Positions 39,316-54,048 of a DNA stretch of 64,000 bases are shown piece by piece. The number at the start of each line of letters is the position of its first letter. Position 1 is the stretch's first letter. Location of the stretch: positions 13,862,375 through 13,926,374 of the forward strand of contig CM060072.1 of the NCBI GenBank assembly GCA_030533445.1, written 5' to 3'. The notes under the pieces are model-generated. The model was not told the DNA's origin. It ran no database searches and saw nothing but the letters and a program-made list of their open reading frames with translations. The translations under genes were made by a program, and so were the position numbers. Origin of the DNA: Cyprinodon diabolis (lineage: Eukaryota; Chordata; Actinopteri; Cyprinodontiformes; Cyprinodontidae).

Positions 39316-42300
39316 ATATCTCTGATATAAGATGGAGCTTGGCCATTTAAGGCTTTATATGTGAGAAGGAGGATTGTAAATTCTATTCTGGATTTAGCAA
39401 GAAGCCAATGAAGAGAAGCCAGGATAGGAGAGATATGATCTCTGATTTTATTTTTCATCTTTGTATTGATTTTGTTTTTCCTTGCAGAAGAAATTGCTCT
39501 TCATACCTTTTATTGTTTCTTTTTGAACATTACCTATTTAATTTCATAAGACATTCTAACTTGATAAACTTCATGATTTATTTTTTTTCAAATAAAGTGT
39601 AGAATAATAAAAATAAGGAATTTTTAATACAAGACCACACAGCAGATTCAAGACGACTGAAATAAAATTATAATCACAGACCATAACGCTGTCACCACCG
39701 TGTTTTCATCATGGGTGTTTATATCTTTACTCAGCTGTGTTGCATCTGTATCAAACTTACCTTCGGCTGTTATGGTGTTAAATCTCAGACCAGAATTCAG
39801 CTTCATCTGGGTGTCTCAACATGTTAGTGAAGCCAAATTGAACAATGTTTCCTAAAACTGTTTATATCCACGTTTCTAAGACTGTTTCCTTAGAGAAGAA
39901 AACTGACTTTGAATTGGTTATCATAATCACAATTTATAGTGTTTTACTTTCACCAAAGTGAAAGACATCTTCACCACAGCTGAAGACGTCATTGAGGCCA
40001 CCCACCACCGGCTGTGCATCACACAAAAACAACTAAACCTCCACGTTCATCTGCTGCTGACAGATGGAGCAAAAAACAGCTCTGACCTCAGATGATTCAT
40101 TTAAATCCATACTTGTTTGACTGAGAGGAAAATTTGATATACCCTAATTTTAAAACCGATTCCCAATGAAGAACTGCTGGCTGTTCCAGCAAATGCTTTA
40201 CTCTGGTAAATAGAACAAAACCAGGAGAACAGAATCCAACCAGAACATTTGATGCTATTTTTTTTCTAGCAAAGCATGCAAGTTCTGAAAATAAATAAAT
40301 AAAATTAATCTTTCTTAATCTTGTACTTATACCATTGGTGTTATTTTTCTTGTATTGATAGTTTGTTTTAGAAAGGAATTCTGGTTTTGAAGGGTATTAC
40401 TGTAGATATATCTGAATGTAGGTATTATATTCAGGCAGAGGAAACCTTTAAGTATAATAACTTACACTAGTGCCTTTTGACTTTTAGTGACAGTCAGCCT
40501 ACAATGCAGGCATTAACAATTTATTTTTATTTAATTACCTTTTAAGTTGTTCTTTTAACCAAAAAGAAAGTGAGTTTGTATAATTTTTTACGTATTTAAA
40601 TTACGATACAAGTTTTAATCATAAAAGTTAAAGGTTTCAATAAGGTTTGAAACGTCTGCAGCCTTTTGAGTGGGAAGGGCCATTTTGAATGGCTGTTACT
40701 GTATAATCACAGATTTTTATTAAATTTTATGTTGACATTGTGATACCAACAAAAGAACCCAAGATCTATCCCATTAACAAGCCTTATATCACAAGGTAGG
40801 TTAAAGACCGCATTGGGAAAAAACAAGCTTTTATGAACAATGATCGCCTACGATTAAAAGCTATACAAAAGGAGCTAAATCAGAAGTTTAAAAAAATAAA
40901 AGAAGATCATAAGAAGGCTATTGACGACATTTTTATATCCGTGAACACAAAAGACTTGTGGAATTCCATCAAATTGCCTGTCAACATGAAACCTTCACAA
41001 AAATGTATCTATGCTGTGAATGAACTGGCTTAGCAAATGAACTGAATGGAATTTTAAATTGTATTTATTAATCCATTATTAAATACAGCAATTTGAAAAT
41101 ATACTTTTTAAAATTCTATTTCTAAATTGATATTTAAAATCCTCAATTCATAAATATGATCATCAATACATTTCCTTATCATGCATTTAAAAAGGTAACT
41201 CCTTATTTCGTTTCTATTTTCTTGTTAAATTTAGATTCTAAAATACTTTTTGGAGTTAATTGTCTTTTTACTTTATCCTCCCCATTAACCTTCCAGTGAC
41301 CAGACTCCCTGATTGGTCATTTTGTGAACCAAGAAAGGCAGTCCAACAAATGAGACAGGTGCCTACATCTAATGAGCAATGTCATTGGTTTAACTGGCTT
41401 TCAGTGACCTCAGGAAACCTTAAAGGTCATGGTAAAGTTAAAGGGAGAGGGTAAACTAAAAAGAAAAAAATATAACTGCAAAAAGCATTTGAAAATGTGA
41501 GTTGAAAAAAAATGGAAAGGACATAAGGAATTACCTTTATAAATATGTGATTAGAGAAGTTATTTATGGTTTATAAAATTTGGATTTTAAATATAAATTT
41601 AGATTTAGACCAACTTTATTGTCATTTTGTACACAAAAAGTGTATACAGTGAACCCTCGCTGTAACGCGGTTCACTTTTCACGGTCTCGCTGCTTCACGG
41701 ATTTGCATCAGGCATTTTTAAACTTTATTGTCGAACATAATCAATAGTGGCGTGTCGGTTTATAAGGATCTTTTGGCCCAGAAGAAAAAAGAGCGACAAC
41801 AACTACCGATAACTATGTTCTTCTCTCCAAAAAACACACCTGCACCGCAGGGTTTAGAAGAAAAAAACGACACAGAGCAGAGTCAGGATGCAGCGGCTCT
41901 ATCAGAACAGCAGTGAAATACTGTACTGTACACGTCAGTCACTATTTGTCCTACTGTACTTTGTATTTTTTTTCATAATCATTTTTTATTTTCTCCCGTT
42001 CCAATCCGTCACGGTGGGGCGGTGCTGATCGCAATATTAACTCTTCAGTTCGTATTGATGATTAAAATTATTACTTATTTATTGATAACTATATTATTTT
42101 ACAGTACAGTACAGTAGTAAAAAAACAAACAAAAAAAAACAGACAATAACAACGTCTATACTGTACTTTTATTTGTTAAACAAATGCTTGGGCCTGTAAA
42201 AAGTTTTTGTTGCTTGATTTCAATGTTGTATGGAATATTTCATTGTATAATAACTTTAAAAAAATAAAGGTTTCTACTTCACGGATTTCACCTATCGCGG

Positions 42301-42720
42301 GTTCTTTTAGGAACATAACCCCCGCGATAAACGAGGGTTTACTGTACATAACAAAATTTTGTCATTACAGCTCTCAAGATGTTTCCATTTCTAAAATGCA
42401 GCAGTAATAAATTTTAGAAAAAGGATTTGTAAAAATATTTTCAAATCGCAGTGTTTATTAATGGATTAATGAATACAGTTTACTGTATTGTTCCATAATT
42501 CAATTTAAAATGTAATATAGAAAACAGTTTCATAATTTAGATTTAACAGTTAAATTTAAAATGATTGTTTCTATTTTTCTGACTCTCCTGGTCCTCCATA
42601 TTCTAGTAGTATTATTAAACAGAATAAATGCTCCTGTATTTGTTTGATACATTTTAGTCTATACTAGTTTTGGTTGTCTGTGGTTGTTTTTAATCAGTGA
42701 TCTGTTGAGTTAAAGATGGC
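39316..42720. repeat. Tandem duplication, copy 2 (3,405 bp)
   Basis: Direct repeat of 35911-39315, ending GTTAAAGATGGC at 42720 where unique sequence TTGTGCTGAATAAC resumes. It begins with a 137-bp LINE fragment (39316-39452) inherited from the middle of the LINE in copy 1, which shows that the duplication happened after the LINE inserted. Confidence 0.95.
41647..42344 (+). mobile_element. Tigger/pogo-like MITE, copy 2
   Basis: Identical to 38242-38939 shifted by 3,405 bp, including the TA borders and the transposase-tail frame (41728-41916). It arose through the tandem duplication, not by transposition, because the flanks are also identical. Confidence 0.85.
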
Positions 42721-42877
42721 TTGTGCTGAATAACTTAATTACAGCTTAATTACATAGAGACATTTCTTTTGGTTTGGTCAGTGATTAATAAATATTAATT
42801 TACTAGTCGTCAATTCAAACCCAGGCTAACAACTGCTTTAAATATTAAAATGAAAAAATAAATAAAGTTAACTTCTG

Positions 42878-43062
42878 GCTCCAGCCTGCTCTGCATACCT
42901 GGAACCAGAACTAAACATGGGGAAGCAGCATTTAGTTCCTAAGCTCCAATTATCTGGAACAAACTTCCAGAAAACTGGAAAAGTGTGGAAAGCCCGAGTT
43001 CCTTTAAATCAAGACTAAAAACAACATTTGTATAGGATTGCCTTCGACTGTTCTAGTTAAAC
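42878..43062 (+). pseudogene. LINE reverse transcriptase C-terminal relic
   Basis: One frame reads PGTRTKHGEAAFSS, stop, APIIWNKLPENWKSVES and SSFKSRLKT. This is the C-terminal end of an L2/Rex1-like LINE polyprotein, with an internal stop. It shares architecture with the fragments at 24330 and 35691 but is a separate family member. Confidence 0.65.
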
Positions 43063-43900
43063 GGACCAGAATATCAGGTTTCTTGGTCTAAATGGGCCAA
43101 CAATGTGATCCCAGCCTGGGACCCAGTTTTAACCCTTTCAAGGTGACAGGTAGGCATCAAAAATGGCAACTTTGCTCATCAGCGGTGGTTTAGTTCCTTA
43201 CTCTGAGGATGCAGACAAAAAAACAATTCAGCACGCTGACACTTTGTACCTTCATGATGACAAAAGGAGATAGGTGGTACTATTCATAAGTGTTTGGGAG
43301 ATTCTGGATGGCTCTTCTTTTTAAACCTTGTGTTAATGACTGATGATCAAGAGATTTAGAAGCAAAACAGACAGTATGACTGTTGCCCAGCCTCTTGCTT
43401 TAGCTTTCATTGTCATTGGGGCTTGATCTTCGAGCTGGAGAGTAAAACTAAAACCAGTGAGACCATAATAATGCAGTATGCACAGTAATTATTAAACATT
43501 TGACCAGTCACAAAAAACAGCATTCATTGACAAATCTGTGATATATCAGAAATAAATACTTCGTCAAGTGAAAGGAATCTGCTTCATGATCCTAAAATGT
43601 CTGTATTTATCTCCTAAGTAAAAATGTTGTAGTAACATTGATTCTCTAAATTAAGTTGCAGAAACATTGTCCCCCTTCCTCCTGCCCAAGTAGCTCAAGT
43701 AGACTGATTGGACAGTGTCATTTGTTTTCTTATCTTGCCACATATCCTCAATTCCATTTCAGGCTGAACTTTGAATTTGCCATTTTACAAAAGATATATA
43801 ACTGAATTAACCAGTACTGCCTCGTTGTAGTACAGTCATCCCATTCAAAGGTTAACATTCAAACTTAGTGTGAAGGTTTCACTGCTTCTAATAAGTTTTT
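43063..43900. other. Non-coding DNA without supported feature
   Basis: No gene or repeat recognised. Confidence 0.45.
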
Positions 43901-44125
43901 ATCCAGAATTAGACTGTGTTAAACTCCATCTATATTATGTTCAACTCTGATCAGTTTTCCTGCCCCTGTTGAAGAAAATGCAGCCCCACAGCATGATGTC
44001 CCCACCACCATGTTTCAAGCATTGGGGTCGGTTCAGGTTGATTCACACATTACTCACATGCAAAGGTTTTGTCTCATCTTACTTGTGCATTGACTGATGA
44101 ATACATATGTATATATATATGCACA
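43901..44125 (-). mobile_element. Tc1-like relic, transposase core region
   Basis: The + strand shows TGTTGAAGAAAATGCAGCCC, CACAGCATGATGTCCCCACC, ACCATGTTTCAAGCATTGGG and TTTTGTCTCATCTTACTTGTG. In reverse complement these are the transposase codons around the glycine-rich box (reading like HGGG and HAVGLH) and the downstream DET region. The frame is broken. Same family as the relics at 45.8, 47.2 and 62.2 kb. Confidence 0.6.
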
Positions 44126-45779
44126 TCAAATGGCTTAAAACCCTGTAAACATGTCACTGATGCCAACTCCAGCAAAAGAAGAAAAGAGATGGGCAAGTGG
44201 CAAAAATTACAAATACAAAAAATGGTTTAAAAAAGGCAGCACACAAAAACCTCTGCTAAAAAGAGAAGTCCATCAAAGCAGTAGGGAGAACACCAAGTCA
44301 GATGGGACCACAGCATACTGTTCTTAAAATTTATATAAGATTACAGCCTTGTGCTGAAATGGGCATAAAGGAAAAACAACCTGTTCTTTCTTCCCAGTAG
44401 TTTTTTTTTTTTTTTTGTCTTACCAAAAAAATTCAAATAGAGGCAAGAAGCTTTTGAGAAAGATGAATCGACATATAAAGCATCAAATTTTTCAGACATT
44501 TCTGGATTCTGTCAACAGGACAAATAATAGATTTAATGTTAAGCTTTTTAGGTTCTAAACACAATTCATCAGTTCTACGAGCAGCTACTCTGCTCTCCTT
44601 GCAGGGATGTTTATCTGCTGCTCAGACTTTTGGTGTTCAGAAGCAGATGGTCAATTTATAAGGATTACATCCACTTTTATAATCTATGCTAAAGAAACTA
44701 ATGTCTTTTACATTTTCTCATGTTTTCAAGGATGTTCTCCTTATAAAGTAAATCGCTACAGTACTATTAAAACATTTTCCAAATTCTGTTTATTAGATTC
44801 CAGACTTTTCATCAAATGGAAAACACTAAACTCACCTTGTAAATTTTGAATTACATCTTAACACTTAAATCTACGAATTATGATAACTACAGTCCGGTTT
44901 CTTTTTTTCCAAAGTGTTTTTATCATTCTTAAGGCATAACAAATATGATGGAAAAATATAATTCATTCAAGAGGTTTTCCACATTTACTCAGGTGGACAA
45001 TATACACTTTAGGAATTTAATAATAGAATACTATATGCTCTAAATTAAACATAAATTCAGAATTTTGCGTGCAATTCTCATCTAATTCGGATGTCTCTCA
45101 TTCAGCCCCTGATCTTATGTTTTTTAAACTTATGTAAAATTATTTTACAGATATTTTAATGGATTTTCAAGGAACAATACTGCCATTGACACTCAGCTAT
45201 TTTGTAACTCAGCAATATCATCCTCAGGAAAGAAATGCACAATGATTTAATTCTGTTTTCTTTTTTTACACATTCACGTTTCACTCCCCATTAAAAAATT
45301 TTTCTCCACAGTCAATCTTATTTTTTAAGTGTTTATGCTTGACTCACCATTTCAAGTTCCTCAGTAATGGCAGGTTTCTCATCCTCTTCATTTAGTAACA
45401 TTACATTTATACTTTTTGATGATTTTGGAAACAAACAAAGAGGAGGAGATGCATACAGCCATAGCTTGTGAATCAATGAAACAAAGAAATGTGTTCTGTG
45501 TTGACAGATTAAACATCTGCTTCTAACAACAGATTGAACTTCTGTGGGAAAAGTTGCTTAATGACAGATGAAAGAATTAAAAGAAATTGAATACTTGATC
45601 TTGATTAAAAAAAAAAACATCCAAATTATACAGCAAATCTAAATAACATACAAAAATATATTGCTTCTCTATAGCTCTGTTTATTTGACTTTAAAAGGCT
45701 ACAATAAAGGTAATTATAAACCCTTGTTTATTTAGTTGGATCTAATTAAATCATAATCAAATTTTCTACAGGAGGCTGA
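44126..45779. other. Non-coding AT-rich DNA
   Basis: A short ATATGTATATATATATG stretch lies at 44106-44121 and a T-run at 44400-44416. No gene is supported. Confidence 0.5.
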
Positions 45780-46130
45780 ACTCAGCTGACTGGATCACGT
45801 TATGCTTCAGTTGATCTTTCTACAAAGTATCCGACTACCTTCCATGTCCACTTGAAGAAAAGTATTCCCACAGCATAATGCTGCCACTCCATATCACTGT
45901 GGGGATATGAGCATCCAGGATACTCTTTTAGTTTTTACCTGGGATATCCAAGTAAATTGATTTAAAATGGATTTCACACATTTTGTTTGTAAAACAAAAA
46001 CATTAAAACATTTTTACTTCACCTGTCATGCAGAATCTTGCATTATTCTATTGCATAAAATCCTCAAATATGTTTGAATGTGTGGTAAAAAAAAAAACGA
46101 TTAGACCCTAAGCGTCTTACCTTTTAAACA
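45780..46130 (-). mobile_element. Tc1-like relic
   Basis: AAGTATTCCCACAGCATAAT, GCTGCCACTCCATATCACTG and TGGGGATATGAGCATC are the reverse complement of the transposase glycine-box region. Further right, TTGCATTATTCTATTGCATA and AAAATCCTC resemble the subterminal region. The internal sequence is mostly lost. Confidence 0.55.
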
Positions 46131-46559
46131 GGATTTGAAATTTTGAATGTTTTTTTAAAATAAGGAAAATTTATCATATCTGACATATAAAGCAAATATG
46201 GGTTGAAACCTTCAAAACCAAAAGGCTGCCATTTGGTTATATTTTCTGCTGTATCAAAAATAACATTTTCAGTGTACAACCAATCCTCTGTTTCACCAGT
46301 GATAGTTTCCTCTGACTGTCCTGGAGCAGGAGCAGTGTGGAGGCAGACTGTTGTTGTTATCAGGCTCCAGAGTCAGGACTTAGCTCCATAACCATCATAA
46401 TATTCCCTCCTTATGAACACACAATGAAAAGCATTGCTGATCTCAGATGACCAGCTCCTCGCCCCTCATCTCCTCTCCTCCTTGATCTTTCCACTTTGTT
46501 TGCTTTGCTTTATTTTCTGTTTTTCCAGCCACCCTCCCCCTGTAATTTTTTCGTGCAAA

Positions 46560-46870
46560 GAATAAAATTTCATCTGCGCGGGCTCTGGGAAAAGCAGCCC
46601 TCGGATTGGCCCTTGCCCGTACAGATGCTTTAAATTTACTCGGGTTTTTCTGCCTGCTAGCAGAAGCATGGATGGAGGAGATGGACGGCGGGTTGGAGGA
46701 GGGCCGTGAAACCTGCCTGTATTTCCTGAGGATTAGGCATCAGATGGGCGCCCTCAGAGGAGGTCTGAGGTCCTGGCCTCCCTGGATGGCTGGGAAACTG
46801 ACCCCCATCTGACTCTGTGGTCTTCCCTGTATGCATACTGCCTCCGGGACACCCTGGATTTTCTTCAGCC
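46560..46870. other. GC-rich island, function unknown
   Basis: A sharply bounded GC-rich patch in AT-rich DNA, with CpGs and a 68-codon + strand frame (46606-46812). A pyrimidine-rich stretch ending TTTTCCAG precedes it at 46509-46528. No known protein motif was seen. It may be a conserved non-coding element, an exon of an unannotated transcript or an old insertion. Confidence 0.35.
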
Positions 46871-47221
46871 ATGCAAACTCAGTGCCAACTTCATGGTAGA
46901 CCCCAGAATTATGTAATAGTTTGTTATTCTTTAGCATTTAACGTTTTTATGATACTTTTTTACTCAGCCTGTTTTTTAAATTTCCCAGCATAAATAAATG
47001 AAGTCAATTGTAATGTTAACTGGATCAGATTAATCTGAAAGCATTAACAACAGCAGATCTGAAACCGTTGAAGCAAACTTAAAGCATTACTCTTTTGAAA
47101 AGAATATCAACTTTAAATTATTCACTTTTGTTACATTTGTTAATTTGTAATATGTTGTTTATATGCTGCTGAACTGCGAGCAGTGCTTTATTAAGAGGTC
47201 CTGGAAGTAGTTTTCATAAAA

Positions 47222-47645
47222 ATACAGGATCTTAGAAAAAGTATGCAAACCTTGGAGCTTTTTCACATTTTGTCGTAATGTAACCAATAATCTCAATATC
47301 TTCTGTGAAGACAGTGTAAGATTGCACAATCACAAAGAATCTAATGCATGCTGAAAAGATTTATTTAAATGTAAAAGCATGAAACGTGTTGCATGCTCCT
47401 GAGTTAATAAAGACTTTTTTCTCTTTTTTTTTGTTTTACAGGCTGAGAGGTTTTCACGGGGTTGATGAAAAGCATCCCCACAGCATTATGCTGCCAACAC
47501 CATGTTTCACAATGGGGGTAGTATTTTTTTAAACTGATGTGCAGCGACCTGCACCTAGGCCTAAAACGTTTAGCTTTACTCTTATTTGGACCAGAGACAA
47601 CAGATGGAAACAAAATGTGAAAGGGAGCAAAATGTATTAACAGCC
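47222..47645 (-). mobile_element. Tc1-like relic with internal deletion
   Basis: The left part (AAAAAGTATGCAAACCTTGG, GAGCTTTTTCACATTTTGTC, GTAATGTAACC) is a terminal repeat. The right part (GATGAAAAGCATCCCCACAG, CATTATGCTGCCAACACCAT, TTCACAATGGGGG, CACCTAGGCCTAAAACG) is the reverse complement of the transposase core. The C-terminal half of the gene is missing between them, near 47440. Confidence 0.65.
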
Positions 47646-47988
47646 AAGCAAAGCTGTCATTTTGTGAAGCTACACACAAGATCAAGGGAATTTAAACGAA
47701 CACTAAAAAGCATGAATGGTGTCTGAAAATCAACTATTAGCCGGAGCATTTGGAGGGCCCCTATTTTTTTTAATTTAAAGTAGGCCAGATGGTCGTATTA
47801 AACATACACATAGCAACCAACACCATGTTGCAAAACAGTACCTGACACTATAGCTGCACCTTCCTTCCACCTTCCTGCACATTCACTTCTGCTATAAAAA
47901 AAATTACATTAAATTAAACCAGCTGTTTCCCATTTAACAAAAGAAATTTGGATTACAATCAACAAAACTGATAAGGGTTGTAATTTAG

Positions 47989-47991
<3 letters not shown>

Positions 47992-48055
<64 letters not shown>

Positions 48056-48070
48056 TGTATGTGTGTGTAT
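47992..48070. repeat. (AT)n followed by (GT)n microsatellite
   Basis: About 61 bp of alternating A and T (47992-48052) followed by GTGTGTATGTGTGTGTAT. Confidence 0.95.
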
Positions 48071-49733
48071 CATAGTAACCAGGTTTGCAGAGACATCTCT
48101 TCTCTACTAATAACATACTAGGACTCTGTGTAGGAGAAGCTCACACTGTTTAGATGAGAGGCAATGATTGTATCAGCACAATGTGCAATAAAACTAATCC
48201 TTATCTTAACTACAGACATTAGTTTGGTTAGGGGTCTCTTTATCAGTAAAGATTATTAGTTTTAAAAGGAGAGAATATCTGACCTTAAAATACCTTATTT
48301 GTTTCCAGATAAAAAAAGGCAACAGACGATGGTATAAAACTCCATGTTTGCAAATCCAGTCAAGAGAAGTTACACAGGTTTATATTGATAGTTAAACATT
48401 AGTTGTTTTAACCCCTAAAACACAATTAATTGCCTATCCACATTGAGGAGTCCTGCTATTCTATATTAAAAAACAGCCAGATCTCAACTGCTCAGCCATT
48501 AATGTCAAAATATCATAACTCGTCTCAGAAGTAAAAATTTTGCCAGCTTTCCATAATCATTCTTTATTCCTCAGCACCCAGAAGCAACCCTAAGGAATAC
48601 GTTCAGGAGCATTTCAAAATATTTTTAAAAAGTTTGTAAAATGCCCCAGAGAAAAAAAATGTGTTTAATTGAAAATTATAGAATTTCTTTAAAAAGCATG
48701 CCAACACAAAATCTATTTATTACTCTGCAGGAAAGTGGATCAGTGAAGAAATTCAGCTTAAGCAATTGTGCTTTGCAGACATAAAAGTAAAAAAGAGACT
48801 TGAAAGAAATGAGAATCAGATAAAAATACTTCAAATATGTTTTTTCTTTTTTACTACAGCAGCAACTTTTCACGTTCAAACTAATAATCCTACATTTGAG
48901 CAAAATTAGGTGGGGAAAGAATATAATTATAAAACCATTTTAAACTTTATCTATAATCTATATAAATCTAAATATCTAAGATTGGTAATCTGTCCAAACG
49001 GCTAACAATGGCCTCCATTAATCGTCTATTTAATCTTTTCACTGTTTAAAAACACAAATTCAGTTTCCTACTGTAGCATAAAGGACATCTCTATTCTATA
49101 AGTAACTTTTCATTAGCAAACTATGACTTGCAGTTTTCTTGGGATTATAACCAAGATGTTACACTGACATTTCTCTTATCCATGCTTCAAAATAAGAAAG
49201 AGGCAAAGTGTGCAATTATGAAAAAATATGCTGATATTCTAAAGTTTAAGCTCTATTAGACACATTTCAATAGAGAAAAGGACTATTTTCACATTTTCTG
49301 CTAGGTCTGTGTTTCCAAAATAAGCTTGCTCTTATAAACCTACTTTGATACACATAATTTAGTAGAAATGCCAAAAATACTGGGGGTTACATTGGATGAG
49401 AAACTGGAGACTAAAGAATTGAAAGAAACCAAGAACTTGTGCTAATTTGAGTAATTTGTCAAAAGAAATTGAAACTAAAGTGAGTTTTCTCAAGCTTCTT
49501 ATATTTGACATCTGAGGGCCCAATATCTAAAGAATCTGACACAAGGTCTACTAAGAAAAATCTGTTGGATCTAAACTACAAACTCAGAACAAATGTGTAT
49601 TAAAGATCTAGACTATTGTTATATACTGGTTCAGTTTAGTATTTTCCATCAAAACATCTTTTTTTAGGAATGAATCCAGTTATAAACCACAAAATAATTT
49701 GACAAATTTACTGATGTTTTTAAAGTATTTTTT
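48071..49733. other. Non-coding DNA downstream of macroh2a1
   Basis: AT-rich with no supported gene or repeat. Confidence 0.5.
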
Positions 49734-51038
49734 TTTATTTCCGGTGTATACAGATGTTTTTTTTTTTTTTTTTTTGTAGAATCATCAATTGTAGGAATTC
49801 TTTAGAAAGCGTTAAACAATTTCTCACATAAGAAAGTCAAGCTGTTGAAAAGTCCGAATGCCGACCTGCAGTTGGGTATCTCCACGTATGAGGTCCTTCA
49901 TTCCCAAATCCAGCTCAAATCGGATCCATCCATGTGCACTCAAGAGGTTTGCTGCTGAATGAAAGAAAAAAAAAAACGCAGAGAGGACCGACACCCATGT
50001 CTGATGACGGAGAGCCATCTGGTGGCGGCTGAATGTTAACAGCAGCACCAGCCTTCACTTCCAGCAATATCATCTTTTATGGCTTAACGAACACATAAAA
50101 AAATTATAAAACTAATAAAATTAAAAAGGAACACACACAAAACAATCTTACACAACTTTTTTTTTGTTCCAAATCTTGTGCCGTTTTATAATCAGGGGGA
50201 AATAAAACAAATAAAATTCTGTGTTACAGCTTAATATTTGCCCATAATGCTTCACAAACACTCCTATCTATATGAACACTTATAGGAACACACAAATAGA
50301 AACAAAAGGTGTTCTGCAAAAACCTGAAATCTTCCAGTTATCAACCTTTAAAAGCTGTTTGGGACGACTTTTTTGAAGTTTTTGCAGCGCACAGAGAAAA
50401 TACTTTGCCTGTCTAAACAAAAGGCAAGAAAAGTGAGATATGCAACACACAACACAAGAACTTAGCCTAGTACACTGATACTGGAGTCTCCTAAAGACCA
50501 AAGCGGACCAACGTGAACAAATCTTTACCTTTTTCTTTATACAGTACAACAGACGTCCCAAACCGATACCAAAAAAAATACAACACAGTTAAATGTGATA
50601 CTGAGTTCGATAGAAGGAGAATAGATGTTTTTTTTTTTATATCCTTACTGCCTTGACATGCATTGACCCGTATCCTCGAAACCTCTCTAGAAGCCTTGTG
50701 CAGCTATATCTCGTATTTTTTATGGTATTTATATATATATTCTGAAAACTAAATGGTAATCGGTTTCGCATTGTGCTGCATTGTTTTGAGTAAAAAGATC
50801 TTAAAAAAAGAAAAAACGCACGTCTACAATTAAACACCAGAGGTGACGAGTAAATAAGGAATTAAAAACTATAGAGTAAACAAAAAAACAGGATGCAAAA
50901 ACCAAGTTCCCGGCCTTTACATGTCTCCTTCTTTTCTTCATTTCTAACAGATCGCCAGTTAACACTTTCCTCTCTCTCTCTATGAAAGAAAAAAGAAAGT
51001 AGGGGAGAGGGGCGACAAGAGGAGAACTCTCCCGTGCT
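49734..51038 (-). other. macroh2a1: Probable macroh2a1 3' UTR
   Basis: Directly downstream of the stop codon on the minus strand. No further splice signals or coding frames are apparent. The first canonical AATAAA that I find on the minus strand lies at 49734-49739, giving a UTR of about 1.3 kb. Shorter ends using variant signals (for example TATAAA near 50520) are possible. The extent is a guess from signals only. Confidence 0.4.
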
Positions 51039-52781
<1,743 letters not shown>

Positions 52782-53006
52782 TTAGTGGGGTGGAAGAAAG
52801 ATAAAGGCAATAATCTCCACACTCGTTGACCGATGAGGATGATTTAACTGAAAAATAACATTCGGGAATATAAAAACAAATGCACATTTCTGAAAAATAG
52901 TATCCTAGATTTAAATAAAAAGAAGGAATTTCTGGTTTTAATTTGGGTTTAAATAAAAAATCTAATGTAGATTAGCTTAATATCAACCCTGGTAAAGATG
53001 TGGAGT

Positions 53007-53023
53007 GGGTGGACAGTCCACCC
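53007..53023. repeat. Perfect 17-bp palindrome
   Basis: GGGTGGAC, one A, then GTCCACCC. A short hairpin-forming sequence in the intron; no function assigned. Confidence 0.6.
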
Positions 53024-53828
53024 TGGACTGGAAGGTGTTTTATTTATTTTTTACTTTGGAGTGGCCAACTTTCTGTTGTTCCTACCTTTGATATACCAAT
53101 GGTACTATTCAACCAATCCAACAAGGAAGCACTGTGCTATCCAACCACAGATAGAGGGGGCGGGTTACTGAGGCAGCTGTGATCACCATAGTTACTGCTG
53201 CATCAATATTGTGACTTTTTTCACAAGTGCTGATGGGAGCAAACAAGATAGAAAGAGGCAGCACAATTGATTTCTGTTGGAAAGCTAAGGTTTGAGGTCA
53301 AAAATGGATTTAACATTCAGGTCAACAGTCCGTGAAGAGGGTTGGAGGTTCAGTGGATTTTCAGGAGGGATGTTTGGTATCTGCCATCAGGTGGAGAGGG
53401 TGGTGGCTTTAGAGCTTTGGGACACAAACTGTTCTTGAGTCTCTTTGTTTCTAATGCAATAATCCTGAACTGGGGCAAACAGTCCAGTGCATCGCCCATG
53501 TGGTGCAGCTATAGCTATTTATCCTAGTATAAATGTTTACAGCCTCAAATAAGTGCTCATGTTTATCGGTGTGTATATTTATGCTCATTTTTACTTCTGC
53601 CTTATTGAATGGACACAGCATTTTTTTTTTATATATGATATTCTCTCAGTAGCACTGTAGGAGAGGACACAGAGCCACTGTTAAACCTGAAGCAAAATCT
53701 GTCTAAAAAGTGTCCCCATCCTCCCCCAATTTGTTTCTGTAGTTGGTTCTGTGGGAGAGCATCATCCAGTAACAGCTTAGAACAGGGGTCTTGAACTTGT
53801 TTTTATACGGCACCAACTTAACATTATC

Positions 53829-54048
53829 AAGTAAATGGTAAATTGTAAATGGCATGTACTTATATAACGCCTTTATTCAAGTCAGGAGACTTGACCAAAA
53901 CGCTTTACACTACATTAATTCACCCATTCACGCACACACTCACACACTGATGGTGGCAAGCTACATTGTAGCCACATCTGCCCTGGGGCTCACTGACAGA
54001 AGCGGGGCTGCCGTCCACTGGCGCCACCGGGCCCTCTGACCACGATCA
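53829..54048. repeat. Dispersed repeat B, long copy
   Basis: Begins AATGGTAAATTGTAAATGGC and contains TTATATAACGCCTTTATTCA, CAAAACGCTTTACACTACAT, ACTCACACACTGATGGTGGC and ACCGGGCCCTCTGACCACGA. The last part repeats 25893-25979. The family, starting TAAATGGTAAATGG, is common in fish genomes; the class is not assigned. Confidence 0.6.

Noticed and set aside
38323..41916. Pairs of identical small ORFs at 37428/40833, 37855/41260 and 38323/41728 as a possible new gene family
   Set aside because: They recur only because the whole 3,405-bp segment is duplicated. One is a transposase tail in a MITE and the others have no motif.
46606..46812. 68-codon frame in the GC-rich island as a gene
   Set aside because: No domain, no clear downstream donor and frames on both strands are open because of composition; kept only as an unexplained island.
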